Under the pieces are notes generated by a model. That model ran no database searches. It was given only the letters and a program-made list of their open reading frames with translations, and was not told the origin of the DNA. A program made the position numbers and the translations under genes. Shown piece after piece: positions 1-10,649 of a stretch of DNA of 64,000 nt (positions are counted from its first letter, which is position 1; each line of letters starts with the position of its first letter). The stretch covers positions 434,001-498,000 of the forward strand of contig CP099426.1 of NCBI GenBank assembly GCA_024114885.1, given 5' to 3'. The stretch comes from Septoria linicola (taxonomy: Eukaryota; Ascomycota; Dothideomycetes; Mycosphaerellales; Mycosphaerellaceae).

Positions 1-631
1 CTCCATCTTCCGCCAGACTTCTCCTCGATCTCGCCTGTGCAGAGCGACTAGAACTCTGCACACGACCACTCTGCGAGCCTGTCATGAGCCCGGCGAGCTG
101 TGGATCGAGCATGTACTCATCATCGTCGTCCTCACTACCACTATCGTTGGCCATGGCCTGTTTCCTTTTCTTTGCATTCTCCTCCGCCTTCAGCTTCAGC
201 TGCAGCTGCCTACTCTGCTGCGTGCGGCCGTCGGTGGCTCGAGCGAGAGCAGCCAGCGTCTCCTGTCCACGAGCCTTGTGACGCTTCTTAAGGTTCACAT
301 ATGCCTCCTGGTGCAGATGCCGCGTGTAGATTTGAGCCGTCGAGTAGAACTCGTCCTCGACCATCATCCACCCATCGTCCGCCGCATAGCCCGGTTGCAG
401 CTGCTCCTTCTGCGGCGGCGCATTGACGATTGGTGGTGGCGAGGATGAAGGCTCGCGGTACGCCGCCTTCTTCGTGTTCATTCGTGATGGTCGTGCTGGT
501 TCGTCGTCCAGATCTTCCAGGTCAGAGCCCACCAAATCGGCGGGCGAGGAAGATCTACGCTTGACCTTGGCCTTTGCTGCATTCTCCTTTTGAGCCGCCT
601 TCTCGGCCAGCCAGGGAAGCGTTCGTGGCAT
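1..631 (-). CDS. Conserved fungal protein of unknown function, N-terminal part (runs off left edge)
   Basis: An open frame on the minus strand starts at the ATG at 631-629 (MPRTLPWLAEKAAQ) and stays open to base 1, giving about 210 residues with no stop. The first 70 residues are Lys/Ser-rich with a basic patch (KAKVKRRSSS) that could be a nuclear signal. They are followed by a more conserved-looking patch, DDGWMMVEDEFYSTAQIYTR, then a charged helical stretch rich in K, R, Q and E, and an acidic SGSEDDDEY segment. I have the impression of similar fungal proteins beginning with PRxLPWL and carrying the VEDEF..TA..FTRHLH patch, but I cannot name a function. It is divergently arranged with the CZIB gene at 916. 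Codon usage is like its neighbours. The C-terminus and any introns beyond the edge are unknown. Confidence 0.65.
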   Translation of the reverse strand, partial: MPRTLPWLAEKAAQKENAAKAKVKRRSSSPADLVGSDLEDLDDEPARPSRMNTKKAAYREPSSSPPPIVNAPPQKEQLQPGYAADDGWMMVEDEFYSTAQIYTRHLHQEAYVNLKKRHKARGQETLAALARATDGRTQQSRQLQLKLKAEENAKKRKQAMANDSGSEDDDDEYMLDPQLAGLMTGSQSGRVQSSSRSAQARSRRSLAEDG

Positions 632-915
632 GTTGTCTCCAGCAGTCAACTAACTTACTGCTTTCACCCAAAGCTGCCGTGCTGGACGCGTCGGGAGCGC
701 GTCTTTGCTCGGATGAAATCTGTACTGGAGTTAAGCATGACGAGTTTGTCAAATTGCCCAATTGGTCGTCGAGTGAATGCCGTGCATGTCTTCAGAAAGT
801 GAAAGGACAATGAAAGAGCCGCCCTCCCTCCCATCTTGCCAAGAGGTGCCTGAAGAAGTGACTTGAGCTCCGACGCCACGACATTGATGGAGAAACTAAC
901 GACAACCTCGACAAC

Positions 916-1603
916 ATGCTTGCTCTTACTATTACAGCTGAGCTAGAGGGGTATAGCCACTTCCCAAATGGCCATTATTGCTGTGTACTGACCAGGAAAG
1001 TGTGACGGACCTGGTTCCAGAAGACACCGAAGCCAATCCTTTCTACTACACATTCAAGGTGCAATGCACATCATGTCGCGAAATACACCCCAACTGGGTT
1101 TCCGTGAGCCGTTTTGTATGATGCAATCAAGTGGTTCCAGCAAAGACCCTCCGTTGACGACCTTTGGATAGGAGCAAAACGAACAGTCTGGCAGCAAGGG
1201 CGAGGCCAACTTCGTCTGGCGATGCAAAAACTGCAAGGTCGGATCGACCAATACTCCATGCCCAATTACAGATGCTGATCGATCGTACAGAGAGAACACT
1301 CAGCCAATATTATCGATGCACCCAAGACATACTCCCAGCAAAGCCCCGCTAAGCCGAAGAACATCATCACGATAGATTGCAGAGGACTCGAATTCGTGGA
1401 GTTCAAGGCAGATGTAGGCTATCTCACCTTAACTTCGTGAATTTCCTAACACATTCTAGGGAGACTGGAAAGCAGTCGGCATTGAGAAAGGCACCAAGTT
1501 CGAGAGCATCGACCTCTCAGAAGGAGAATGGTTCGACTACGACGAGAAGGCCGGCGAAGAGGTCAGCATCAAGGACATCAAGTTCGGTATCAAGCGAGCA
1601 TAG
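916..1603 (+). CDS. CXXC zinc-binding protein, UPF0587/DUF866 (CZIB, C1orf123-like)
   Basis: Five exons: 916-950, 1001-1115, 1172-1237, 1291-1413 and 1460-1603, giving 160 aa; all four introns are GT..AG and 46-56 nt. The product starts MLALTITAELEGVTDL and contains the two zinc-ligand pairs of the family, CTSC (in FKVQCTSCREIHPNWVSVS) and CKNC (in FVWRCKNCKREH). The family ending is also present (GEWFDYDEKAGEEVSIKDI). DUF866 proteins are small zinc-binding beta-barrel proteins of eukaryotes; their exact cellular role is poorly defined. Length matches the usual size of about 160 residues. The first intron has two possible acceptors; the one at 1000 is needed, because the upstream AG at 994-995 puts a TGA in frame. 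Confidence 0.9.
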
Positions 1604-1891
1604 ACCCAACACTCGGCACTACTGCTCGCAAGTCCAGAGAAAGCTTATTACAACCGTGCCTATTGCCGCCACGTGATCAACACTTAACAGATCTCGGCAA
1701 TTTCGGTTATAACGACTACACAGCACAGCTTGGAGGGGAATTAGCCGGAGCTATCGAGCTCGGTCTGTATCATCCATCGGAGTCGGCACGTCTACGAAGC
1801 ACCGGTTGACATTGCAGGTGCTACTTGCTGCTGAACAAAAGTCTTAGAACGTTCTCCGAGGCGCTTTCATTCCGATCAAACAAGCGCAAAT

Positions 1892-3089
1892 ATGTCAGGC
1901 ACATTCGATACAGCCCTCACCAGGGCACTGGGCATCAAAGTGCCAGTGATCCAAGGCGGAATGATGTGGGTTGGCTATGCTGAACTCGCTTCTGCTGTGT
2001 CAAATGCAGGCGGGTTAGGAATCGTGTGACCACCTTGAAACCGACGTCGTATTGACATGATCACTGACAAGCTACAAGATCACAGCACTCACGCAGCCCA
2101 CGCCGGATGATCTACGAAAGGAAATCCAAAGATGCAAGAAGATGACCAACAAGCCATTCGCTGTGAACCTGTACGTGAGACCAGCATAAGCACGCATTTT
2201 CCTTCACCCAGATCTCTCCCAGAACAGTGCCATAATCGCAGCAGATCACACTCTGTTGAACAAGCAAAGCCTTCAAGACAATCCAACACGACAGTACTGA
2301 CATCTCCCTTCCAGCACAATGCTCCCAACAGTCAACCCCCCACCCTACCAAGAATACGCCGACACCATCATATCCTCCGGCATCAAAATCGTCGAAACCG
2401 CCGGCCTAGTCAAAGACGTCGTCCCCAAACTCAAAGCCGCCGGAATCACCATCCTCCACAAATGCACCACAATCAAACACGCCCTCTCCGCCATCAAAAT
2501 GGGCGTAGACTTCCTGTCCATCGACGGCTTCGAATGCGCAGGGCACTGCGGCGAAACCGATATTCCAAATTTCATCCTCGTATCTCGCGCTCGGCAGGAA
2601 TTAGGGAATACTCCCTTCATTGCATCGGGGGGATTCGCTGATGGACAGGGACTAGCTGGTGCGTTGGCATTAGGGGCTTGTGGGATCAACATGGGAACGA
2701 GGTTCATGTGTACGATTGAAGCGCCGATTCATCATAATATCAAAGAAACTATCGTCAAGGCGGATGAGAATGATACGGAGCTGGTGTTGAGGAGGTGGAA
2801 GAATACGAATCGATTGTTTAAGAATAAAGTTACTGATGAGGCGGTGAAAATTGAGAGGGAGAGCACGACGGGCAAGTTTGAAGAGGTGCAGCCGTTGGTC
2901 AGTGGGCAGAGAGGTCGACAGGTGTTTTTGAATGGAGATCCTGACTATGGAGTGTGGACCGCTGGGTTGTGTATTGGCTTGATTCATGATATACCGACGT
3001 GTGAGGATTTGGTTGCGAGGATTGAGAGGGAGGCGCTGGACACGATTAACAGGCAGCTGTCTTATGTCAAGGATAAGTCGAAGCTTTGA
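1892..3089 (+). CDS. Nitronate monooxygenase (2-nitropropane dioxygenase family)
   Basis: Three exons (1892-2023, 2079-2170, 2315-3089) give 332 aa. The FMN-binding TIM-barrel family is shown by the N-terminal block QGGMMWVGYAELASAVSNAG, the TALTQPTPDDLRKEI helix, and FECAGHCGE, which holds the catalytic His of class I/II nitronate monooxygenases. The phosphate-binding region IASGGFADGQGLAGALALGA follows. The enzyme oxidises alkyl nitronates such as propionate 3-nitronate with O2 and FMN, a detoxification step. It is probably cytosolic, as no targeting signal is visible. Exon 3 changes codon style halfway, from C-ending to G-rich codons near 2580 (see findings). It sits upstream of the BVMO gene in the same direction, about 600 bp apart. 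Confidence 0.9.
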
Positions 3090-3689
3090 GATGAGGCTGA
3101 TGGGGTGTTAGAGATCTGAGAGCACTGATTGATTGATACCATTTACGCGTTGACGACATCTCGATATCTTTCATGTTTCCTCTCGAGCTTTGTATCTTTC
3201 TTCAAGGCTTCACCTCGCCTAGGACAATCCGGATCTGGCAAGTCCCACCCATGCTAGGCGAATAATCCACAGTCTAGCTGGTTTAAGTGGGGCCTTCTTT
3301 TGGAGGATTCGACAGGGCTGCAGCAGCAGCTCGGGCGTGGCTCTTTTCTTCAGCATATGATCATCGTCGGCTTCATCGTGTTTCCGATCTACACTGTATT
3401 CCCGCTGTTCGTGATGGAACGCCACCTTGCGGATATAAGCATGCCGAGGCTATGTAGCAGCGCTCCGAACAACCGCTTTGACTGCGGGGCATGGCATTCT
3501 TCGGAGCATACGATGTGGACCTGGCTGTGGGGATGACCTCATTAGCATCTCGAAGCGTGCATTGCAATGGAGTAATCGCACAGCATTTGTGCATGGTGCG
3601 TTGATGTGCGGCAAGGAAGAACAAAGGAGCATATAACATCGATCTCGTCAATCCTCTGAGCTCGCCTTTTGTGAGTTTAATTCACAATC
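3090..3689. other. Intergenic, 600 bp
   Basis: This lies between the nitronate monooxygenase stop and the BVMO start. Only short unsupported ORFs occur. It presumably holds the 3' UTR of one gene and the promoter of the next. I see no clear motif. Confidence 0.5.
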
Positions 3690-5466
3690 ATGTCGACAAA
3701 CACCATTGAGAAAGATGTTATCGTGATCGGTGGTGGTTTCGGTGGCTGTTACCTTCTCAAATTACTGCGTGAGAAAGGGTTTTCGACAACACTGATCGAA
3801 GCTGCCGATCGACTAGGTGGTGTTTGGGTAAGTAGACCACGATACTAGTGAGAGTGCTGAGACTGACGTCCGATGATCAGGCATGGTCTCAGTATCCTGG
3901 TGCGAGAGTCGACTGTGAGCTTCCTTGGTATGGCTTCTCTGATCCAGCGATATGGAGTACTTGGATGTGGACCGAGCGCTACCCATCTTACATAGAGTTG
4001 AGAAGCTACTTTGATCATGTTGCGAACGTCTGGGATCTTCACAAGGACGTGCTCTTGAACACTCGCGTGGTCGAGACGAAATGGCAGGAAGACGAACAGG
4101 TGTGGTTGACCAAAACCGAAGATGGCCAGAAATACCGTTCCCGATGGGTGATCGCAGCCACTGGGACTAGCTTCAAACAGCACATACCAGAATTTCCTGG
4201 CAAGGACAAGTTCCGCGGCGAGGTGCACCACTCTGCAGTCTGGCCGGACTCTCTACCACTCAATGGTAAGAAGGTCGCTGTAATTGGAGCTGGCAGTTCT
4301 GGGTTGCAAGTGGTGCAAGAGTCGGCCAAGGTTTGCACAGAATTGACACAATTCATCCGCACGCCCAATCTCGCCGTGCCCATGAGGCAAAGAAAGATTA
4401 CACCCGAAGAGATTCTGGCCCACAAATGCCAATTCGAGCACGTGTTCAAGGCGTGTCGCACCACCCGATCAGGTTTACCGGTGGTGGGCACAGGTAGACG
4501 AACTTTCGACGATAGCCCCGAAGAACGAAAGCGCCTGCTAGAAGAGCAGTGGACGCGTGGAGGCTTCAATTGGTACGCTCTTCGACCTCATGGCCTCGAA
4601 TACCCATGCTGACGCTTGTTTCAGGTCCGTCGGCTGCTACGCTGATACATTAATTGACAAGGACGCGAATCTTGAATTTTACAAGTTCTGGCGCTCCAAG
4701 CAATTGTTGCGTATGAAGAACAAGCAGAAGGCAGACATCCTGATTCCGGAAGAGCCGCCATATTACATCTCGACTAAGCGTCCTTCCCTCGAGCAGGACT
4801 ATTATGAAATGGCCGATCGTGATAACGTCACCATCACGAATTCGCCGATCGTGGAGTTTACCGAGAGGGGTATCAAGACCGAGGACGGGATAGAGCATGA
4901 ATTCGATATTGTCGCCATTTGCACAGGGTATGATGCCGTTACGGGCGGCCTCCGGACCATGGGCATCAAAGGTCGGGATGGAATCGACCTTGATGAGAAG
5001 TGGAAGGACGGAATCGTGACGAATCTCGGCATGACAGTAAGTCCAAGGGCGTGGATGTACATCGGTCGGAGCCCGTCGCTAATATGTCTTCCAGGTCAAT
5101 GGCTTCCCGAATTTCATGATGGTCTATGGTCCTCAGGCGCCGACATCGCTGACAAATGGACCACCCTTCATCGAGCTCCAGTGCGAGTGGATACTGGACT
5201 TGTTCTTGAAACAGCGAGGAGAGAAGCTGGCAACCGTGGAGCCTAGCAAGTCAGCAGAACAAGCATGGAGGGAGCATACCTTGGATTTGGCCAACAAGAC
5301 TCTCGCAGTGGAGACAGATTCGTGGTATATGGGAGCAAACGTGCCTGGAAAGAAGAGGGAGTACTTGCTGTATGCTGGAGGTATTCCGATGTGGCATGAG
5401 CACTGTCAAGCGGCCCTTGAGGGCTGGAGAGATTTCGAAACCAGCCGAGCGCGCGCACAAATGTAG
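3690..5466 (+). CDS. Flavin-containing monooxygenase, Baeyer-Villiger type
   Basis: Four exons (3690-3827, 3881-4572, 4625-5036, 5095-5466) give 537 aa. Residues 10-19 are the FAD-binding Rossmann motif VIVIGGGFGG. A YPGARVD block follows, as in cyclohexanone/phenylacetone monooxygenases. The BVMO fingerprint FxGxxxHxxxW is met by FRGEVHHSAVW. A second, NADPH-binding Rossmann motif reads VAVIGAGSSGLQ, and the C-terminal part has the ICTGYDAVTGG and PNFMMVYGPQAP motifs. The predicted reaction is NADPH- and O2-dependent insertion of oxygen next to a carbonyl; the substrate cannot be read from the sequence. Length is normal for single-chain type I BVMOs. The genes beside it do not form an evident pathway. 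Confidence 0.92.
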
Positions 5467-6684
5467 TGTATAGAGGTAAGCATCAAGCTTTCGACGTCTC
5501 AGTGATATGCCCGCAATCCCATCTTTGGCTTGCTCAATTGGAAGTGGGGTGGAAGGTGAACAAAGCAGACAGAGGGAGGTGCCAAACCTATTTATAGGTA
5601 CAAGGTCCCTGTCGCGTACACGCAAAGATCTGACCCTATTGACTCGGAACTACGTAGCGCCGCGCACGTGATAGCCTCCGCGTCTTAGCAAGTAAACATC
5701 TCGTCGGCGGATGATGTCGGTCTCTACGTACGAGTAGCTGCGGCTTCCTACGAACTTATAAGCGGGCTATAATTTCTGTTACAAAGTGTGAATCACTATC
5801 TGTAACGGAAAGAGTATACTTCCTACTGTTCGGTACGCTAGACAGCGTCCCTCGTAGTAGAGAGACGGAAGGTTTCCTCCTACGCACGCGTACTATAGCC
5901 CTACTTAACCTTCTTCCTCTTTAACTACTTTAACTTACGATAACGAAGGTAACGATTTACGTTACAAAGGGCGGTAGCATAGAAAGACGATTTGTTTACA
6001 AATAGGAGTGAAGAGTCTGTACATGCCAAGGGTATTAGGTCACGTGCCCGTTCTTTTTTTTGGCGCACTCTCAGCCAATCAATTTTGGACCCTGTTTTTT
6101 TCGAAGAGTAAGATAGACCTCGTAAACTCGGTCAATCATCTTTGGTCATCCTTGGCATGAGATGGTACCTGCATCGGCAGGCGCATCCTCAACATGGAGA
6201 AGCACTTTCGACATTGGAACATCTGTGGCACTCATGTCATCAAGTGTGTTGTCTCGGCGCGAAGATCAACTCCATTTCGCGCCGCTGAAATGAGATCTCA
6301 GTTTCTGTCCCCGGCACAATGTCGAAGACTTCTCCCGCCCTTGAGGAACGGGCCACTGTTCAAGAAATGAAGCAAATGGCGACCAGGTACCTGGATCTTG
6401 GTCTTGGACGCGCTGCAAAATCGACCTCGTGTCACATTTGAGTGGATGACAGATTCGTCATTCAGCAAGAGCCAAGTTGCTCATTCGGGGTAGTTCTATC
6501 ATCACGCAATCTGGCGCCATAGCACGAATCGCACATTCACCACAGTGAAAATGGGGTCAATTTTCAAGTCTCAAGAACAAACAAACAATTCGCACAGCAT
6601 CACGAACTCCAACACGACTGAACAAGCACTTTTGTCCAATATCCAGAGGAGTGATCTACCTCTAGTCCAAGGGAGTCAGCCACG
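5467..6684. other. Intergenic, 1.2 kb, with RIP-like island and UPF0643 promoter
   Basis: No credible ORF is present. The left part includes the BVMO 3' UTR. The middle (about 5640-6000) is CpA-poor and listed separately. From 6040 on, composition is normal, with T-runs and a CCAAT sequence (6074-6078) that could be promoter elements of the gene starting at 6685. Confidence 0.5.
5640..6000. repeat. RIP-like degraded repeat remnant
   Basis: CpA is rare here and TpA very common on both strands (many TACG, TTAC and CTAC words, few CA), while CpG is kept. That is the footprint of repeat-induced point mutation, CpA to TpA, rather than simple AT drift. No coding frame survives and no terminal repeats are visible, so the original element cannot be named. 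Confidence 0.5.
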
Positions 6685-7593
6685 ATGACCACGTTCGTAC
6701 AGTCAATACTGTCCGACAACACTCGCTTGACTGCTGCGACGAGCAAAGAGGACTTCTCGCATATCGAAGTCGTAGAACTCGGCAGCGCTGGTTCCAGTCC
6801 ACCTACCACCAGTCCAGTGACGAAAGCAGTCCCCAGTGAGGATGATACCTTAGACGAGACTCTTTCCCTCGCCAACAGCAGCGCTTCGTCAACACTAACG
6901 GCAATCGATCTGAATGCTTCTCGGCTGGTCAGCTCCCCATATGCCAACATTGAGAATCAGCTCGTTCTTGAGGACGTCGAGACTCCATACCGGCTTTTCG
7001 CATTTGCATTAACAGCACTCAAGCCCATCCGAGATGACTACGCCACAGCTCCGTATCTTGAGTCCTTCAACTGGCCAGAGGTCTTTGAGCTTCTTCGCGA
7101 GCTCTGCAAGCAAGTCGACTTCGAGTGGAAGGAACTCAAATTCTACACCGTCATCTTTCGGTCTGTTCTTCTTCCCGGCATCGATCGCGACAGACTTGGC
7201 TTGCTTGATCAGAAGAGCCACGAGGAAGCTTGTGCCAGTGGTGGGTTGCTCAAATACTGGTTCGGGAGCTGCGATGGTGACCTGAGGAATCTGGCGACAT
7301 GTGAGTACTCTCTGGTCCGCCAGGTGGGGTGGTCGTGTTACTGACTCGAAGTGCACAGGCCTGTGGCGAAGTCGAGACGATGCGAGGGCTGGAGGCGGAG
7401 GCCCTTGGCATGCACAAGCTCGTGCTGCAGCGAGGACAATGTGAGTACATGTCGGCTGTTGTCGCCTTCAATCTGCTAATGTGGTGTTTCCAGGTATAAG
7501 AATATCAACTTCTTCACTCATCAATTCGTCGTAAAAGACGGCGCCACGTCCTGGCGACTCGAGGAGCATATCGAAAGTCACCCGCACCGATGA
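6685..7593 (+). CDS. UPF0643 family protein
   Basis: Three exons (6685-7300, 7359-7440, 7494-7593) give 265 aa. Residues 1-90 are Ser/Thr-rich and probably disordered. The conserved domain starts at TPYRLFAFALTALKPI and includes YATAPYLESFNWPEVFELL, FYTVIFRSVLLPG, DRDRLGLLDQKSHEEACASG, LLKYWFG and LWRSRDDARAGGGGPWHAQA. These match what I recall of the fungal UPF0643 family (fission yeast PB2B2.08-like), whose function is unknown. Both introns are GT..AG (58 and 53 nt). The start is the first ATG of the frame and fits an unstructured N-terminal tail. Confidence 0.85.
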
Positions 7594-8698
7594 TGGCAGC
7601 AGTCGCAGTGAATCAAGACTCCAAGTGTTGCACAAAGGCTGTGCTATCCTACACACCGCAAGATTTCCGCTTTCTTATGGGGTCTTGCAACAAGAAAGCG
7701 TCGAACCACACTGTTTTCCACGAACTCACGGCGTTAAGCATTGATCGTATCTTAGAGGACGCTGGTCGGACAACCCCAAGACTCTTCAACAAATGCTATG
7801 AACCTGGCAAGACGCAGCTCAACGCTATCAGGATAGTGCTGCAGCTTGACGGACGGAGGATATTGACGATCAACGTGGCACTTTCAGCTCTATTTGCAGC
7901 CCTGAGGCCTGCGCAAAGTGCACGCTTGATCCGGGAAGGCTTGAATGCCCCAGGATTCCCGCTGCATCAGGGCATGACGATTTGCACCTCTGTGGCTTGG
8001 CAAGTAGCTGGATGATTGACGAGGTGACATTACCTCCGAAAGTGATATAAATGGACAGGGTTAACATTGCAAACACGTCTTTTGCCTCAGCCTATTCCAA
8101 ATGAGCAATTTCGCCGAGCAAAGCGTCGAGACCTCGCTCAATTCCTCCCTTCGACCTGATAGATGAAGTACACTGTTCTTGCAACGCATGGTTCTCTTAC
8201 ATCGACAGATGCTTCATGCTAAGTACTGAAGATTGTCACTGAGAGCAGCAGAAGCGAATACGCAATTAGCTCCTTCATGCAGGCGAAGCTGAGGCCTTAA
8301 GTCAATTCTGCTACAGAGCCCAGCTCCATCTGTTATCAGTGCCTGCCTCGTGATCACTGAACGATCCTGCGCACTGGCCACTTCCAATACGACAGCTTCT
8401 TCAACAGCGATGCGAAGTGAGGCTGGACAACTTAGATGTATCAGGCTGCGGCCTTCGTTCAAGGCGTAGTGTCCGACCCACAAGAAGTGCCTAAAAGGCA
8501 AGACAAGCAAGAGAGGTGTGGAATATGGTTCGAGCACACCGAACCCTAATTCTTGGCATTCTCAGAGAGCCTATGTGGATGTGGCACTCCTTCTGCCTCG
8601 GACCGTCACAGCTCTGTTGAAGTGCGCCAGACGGCAGCTGAAACCATGTCCGCGTCTCAATATTACTGCTCTCGGCTCATGTCCAGATTGGTGGCACC
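7594..8698. other. Intergenic, 1.1 kb
   Basis: A 141-codon frame beginning at 7590 overlaps the UPF0643 stop, but its protein has no recognisable domain; I treat it as chance. Other ORFs are short. I see no repeats. Confidence 0.4.
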
Positions 8699-9313
8699 AT
8701 GCGCGACTACTATCCCTCACCCATAAGCGATGTTTCTGTCAAGGACAACGAACCTCACGAGACCACAGCCGAGCTGATCGAGCGCATCTCCTCCACCTTT
8801 GTACACATAATAGATGAGCACGATTTCGATTTTGCGAGTCCGAAGGCTCAAGAAGTAATGAGCCATATCATGCCTGACTGGGTAGCACAGCTGCAGTCTT
8901 TCGAGAATGGCAATAGGACTCTCTCGCTTAATGAGCAGCGGGTCATTTGGCGAGACAGAGCGAAAGAGCACCCTGAAACTAGATATGGCATAGATTGTGT
9001 GTTCTCCGAGGTGAGAGAGGATGCCAGGTCAGCTACGGTTTTCGTGAGTATGTGGGTGTCCGGCATTGCTGAAGCCACGCTGTACAACATGAACGAGTGT
9101 TACTGGAGGAATGTTAAAGGGAAGTGGATGTGGATTGGTACAAAGGGTACGAGGCAGTTTTCTGGATGCCTAGCCATGTATGCTGACTCCTTGTGCCATA
9201 TGCAGGCATTCGAGCCAACCCACTCTCCAGTGGAGGTCTGGGATGATCCGCATGTCATTTGCCATCTAGTGCAGACACAAGCAACCATGCGTGCGGCTTG
9301 CCTTTCGCGATGA
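8699..9313 (+). CDS. Small fungal protein, probable NTF2-like fold
   Basis: A single open frame of 204 aa starts MRDYYPSPISD. Residues 20-145 have the pattern of a fungal NTF2/SnoaL-like family I recall from dothideomycetes: a helical start (ELIERISSTFVHIIDEHDF), a predicted-strand region with YGIDCVFSEVRE, then VFVSMWVSGIAEATLYNMNE and a W-rich strand (CYWRNVKGKWMWIGTKGTR). Such proteins are usually about 150 residues. The last 50 residues here (from SGCLAMYADS) do not look conserved and may reflect loss of the original stop or an unrecognised intron. No signal peptide is visible. The function is not known. Confidence 0.6.
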   Translation: MRDYYPSPISDVSVKDNEPHETTAELIERISSTFVHIIDEHDFDFASPKAQEVMSHIMPDWVAQLQSFENGNRTLSLNEQRVIWRDRAKEHPETRYGIDCVFSEVREDARSATVFVSMWVSGIAEATLYNMNECYWRNVKGKWMWIGTKGTRQFSGCLAMYADSLCHMQAFEPTHSPVEVWDDPHVICHLVQTQATMRAACLSR

Positions 9314-9886
9314 GAGAACTCATCACGTCCGCCTTCGTCTAAGGTTCCCACGCCTGGGAACCCTAGGCAGGCGTTTGTCCTTATCCAACCATCTTACCCA
9401 GGACAACGATACCCAAGGCTGCGAGCCCAGGAGCTTCAGGCTGAAGCGGCTTCATCAGAGGTCTGTCAGGCCAAGCAGTCTGCATGGTCTCACTAGGGAT
9501 GTAGTAGGTAAGTCTGAATAGACTATTTATCAGGTATACACAGACTCTAAGATGTTGCGTTGCAGCCATCTGTGGGAGGGGAAAGGCTTAGGCAGCCGAA
9601 GCATGATGGACGCCATTCGATGCGCTCCTCCTCTGAGCACACTATCGACGACATGACAATGCTCTGCATGACGACCTTCTGTACCGGAAGACTCGATAGC
9701 ACGATTAACTGTCGGAGCACGAAGCAAGCGCATGTCTTGTCTGGAGCTCTCTGGCTGTATCTTTCATGGCTTGTTTGCACGTTCCAGCAAACGTCAGATA
9801 TGTCATAAAATGGGCAGAAGACATGAGTTGGCACTGCCTCCGCCAGATCTCGTCGCCGCCCACACGAGCCAAATCAGAAACTCGAA
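9314..9886. other. Intergenic, about 570 bp
   Basis: Only overlapping short ORFs occur on both strands, with no conserved features. It may contain the promoter or 5' exon of the small ORF at 9887. Confidence 0.4.
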
Positions 9887-10129
9887 ATGTGCATCTACCG
9901 CCAGAAATGGTGCGCCAATTGTCAATACCACTTCCCATCACAACTCGTCCGCATTTGCAGATGGAAGTACACCAACTCCGAGAATTGCGTGCGTCAAGAC
10001 TATCGCGAGAGACTGTCTGCTTGCATCATGTGTAATGGTGCTGGGAGGACTGGGACGTGCGAGAAGGGTAGCGAGCAGAAGAAGGCAGGAGAGGTGGAGC
10101 GACCGCACGAGGGTCGAGCGAAGCTTTGA
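9887..10129 (+). CDS. Small Cys-containing protein, possible paralogue of the next ORF
   Basis: An 80-codon frame starts with ATG and a Cys codon (MCIYRQKWCANCQYHF). It has Cys at positions 2, 9, 12, 24 and 34 and a later CxxC (SACIMCNG), then a basic, low-complexity end. There is no signal peptide. It shares an MC.Y start and a CxxC near residue 45-50 with the ORF at 10449, which suggests an old tandem duplication. It may have further exons or be a decayed copy. The function is unknown. Confidence 0.4.
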   Translation: MCIYRQKWCANCQYHFPSQLVRICRWKYTNSENCVRQDYRERLSACIMCNGAGRTGTCEKGSEQKKAGEVERPHEGRAKL

Positions 10130-10448
10130 AGGTCAAGGGCAGGCAGGCAGGCAGGCAGGCAGGCACAGCAGCGCCGCGTTTGCCACGGCAGCGGCGACGT
10201 ACAGTGAAGATCGATCGCATCACGCTGCGTTTGTCTCTGGGAAGATCTCGAGTTCGTGATCGTGGAGCACATCAAATCGCTTCTGCCCACACAACTGCAT
10301 GTTAGCAACAACAACATCAAATGAACCTCGGACAATCATCCTGCCACTAGAACCATCATCCACAAGTAGGTACTCTCTGCTCCTTGCAATCATACCACGG
10401 CGCACGCGTCTACCTTACACATTGACTTACCGATCCCCGTTAGCAGAG
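10130..10448. other. Intergenic, 319 bp, with a GGCA microsatellite
   Basis: This contains the tetranucleotide repeat at 10141-10164 and, further right, a stretch rich in short CA/ACAAC words just upstream of the small ORF at 10449, probably its promoter and leader. Confidence 0.5.
10141..10164. repeat. Tetranucleotide microsatellite (AGGC)6
   Basis: Six exact tandem copies of AGGC are seen directly, followed by AGGCACAGC. It lies outside supported coding sequence. Confidence 0.9.
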
Positions 10449-10649
10449 ATGTGCCACTACAACATCTTCAAATACACCTGCGGCCACGACATCGGTCCCA
10501 CGCGCGAGATGGGAGGACGCAACTGCACAGGAGATTGCCCAAGAAGCGATGAGAACGTTCGAGTTCTCGTTCAGCACGGCCCCTGCTTGAAGTGCTTCAC
10601 CAAGCAGAAAGATATGGAGAGATTTTCAGAAGAGAAAGGCGGCCGATAG
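10449..10649 (+). CDS. Small Cys-containing protein, 66 aa
   Basis: The frame reads MCHYNIFKYTCGHDIGPTRE and ends FSEEKGGR before a TAG stop. Cys residues occur at 2, 11, 25, 29 and in a CLKC pair near residue 48-51, with a His next to the second Cys (CGH). The pattern is reminiscent of small fungal proteins beginning MCxY..x..CGH, whose function is unknown; zinc binding is plausible. A longer frame extends upstream (first ATG at 10299), but the upstream part is Thr/Pro/Arg-rich and looks like leader sequence, so I start at 10449. No signal peptide is present. Confidence 0.55.
   Translation: MCHYNIFKYTCGHDIGPTREMGGRNCTGDCPRSDENVRVLVQHGPCLKCFTKQKDMERFSEEKGGR

Noticed and set aside
7590..8015. 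141-codon ORF overlapping the UPF0643 stop codon
   Set aside because: No domain or compositional sign of coding, and it starts inside the previous gene's last codons; better read as 3' UTR and spacer.
9732..10259. 175-codon ORF overlapping the small Cys ORF
   Set aside because: Wrong frame, Arg/Ser-rich translation of the microsatellite region, no features.
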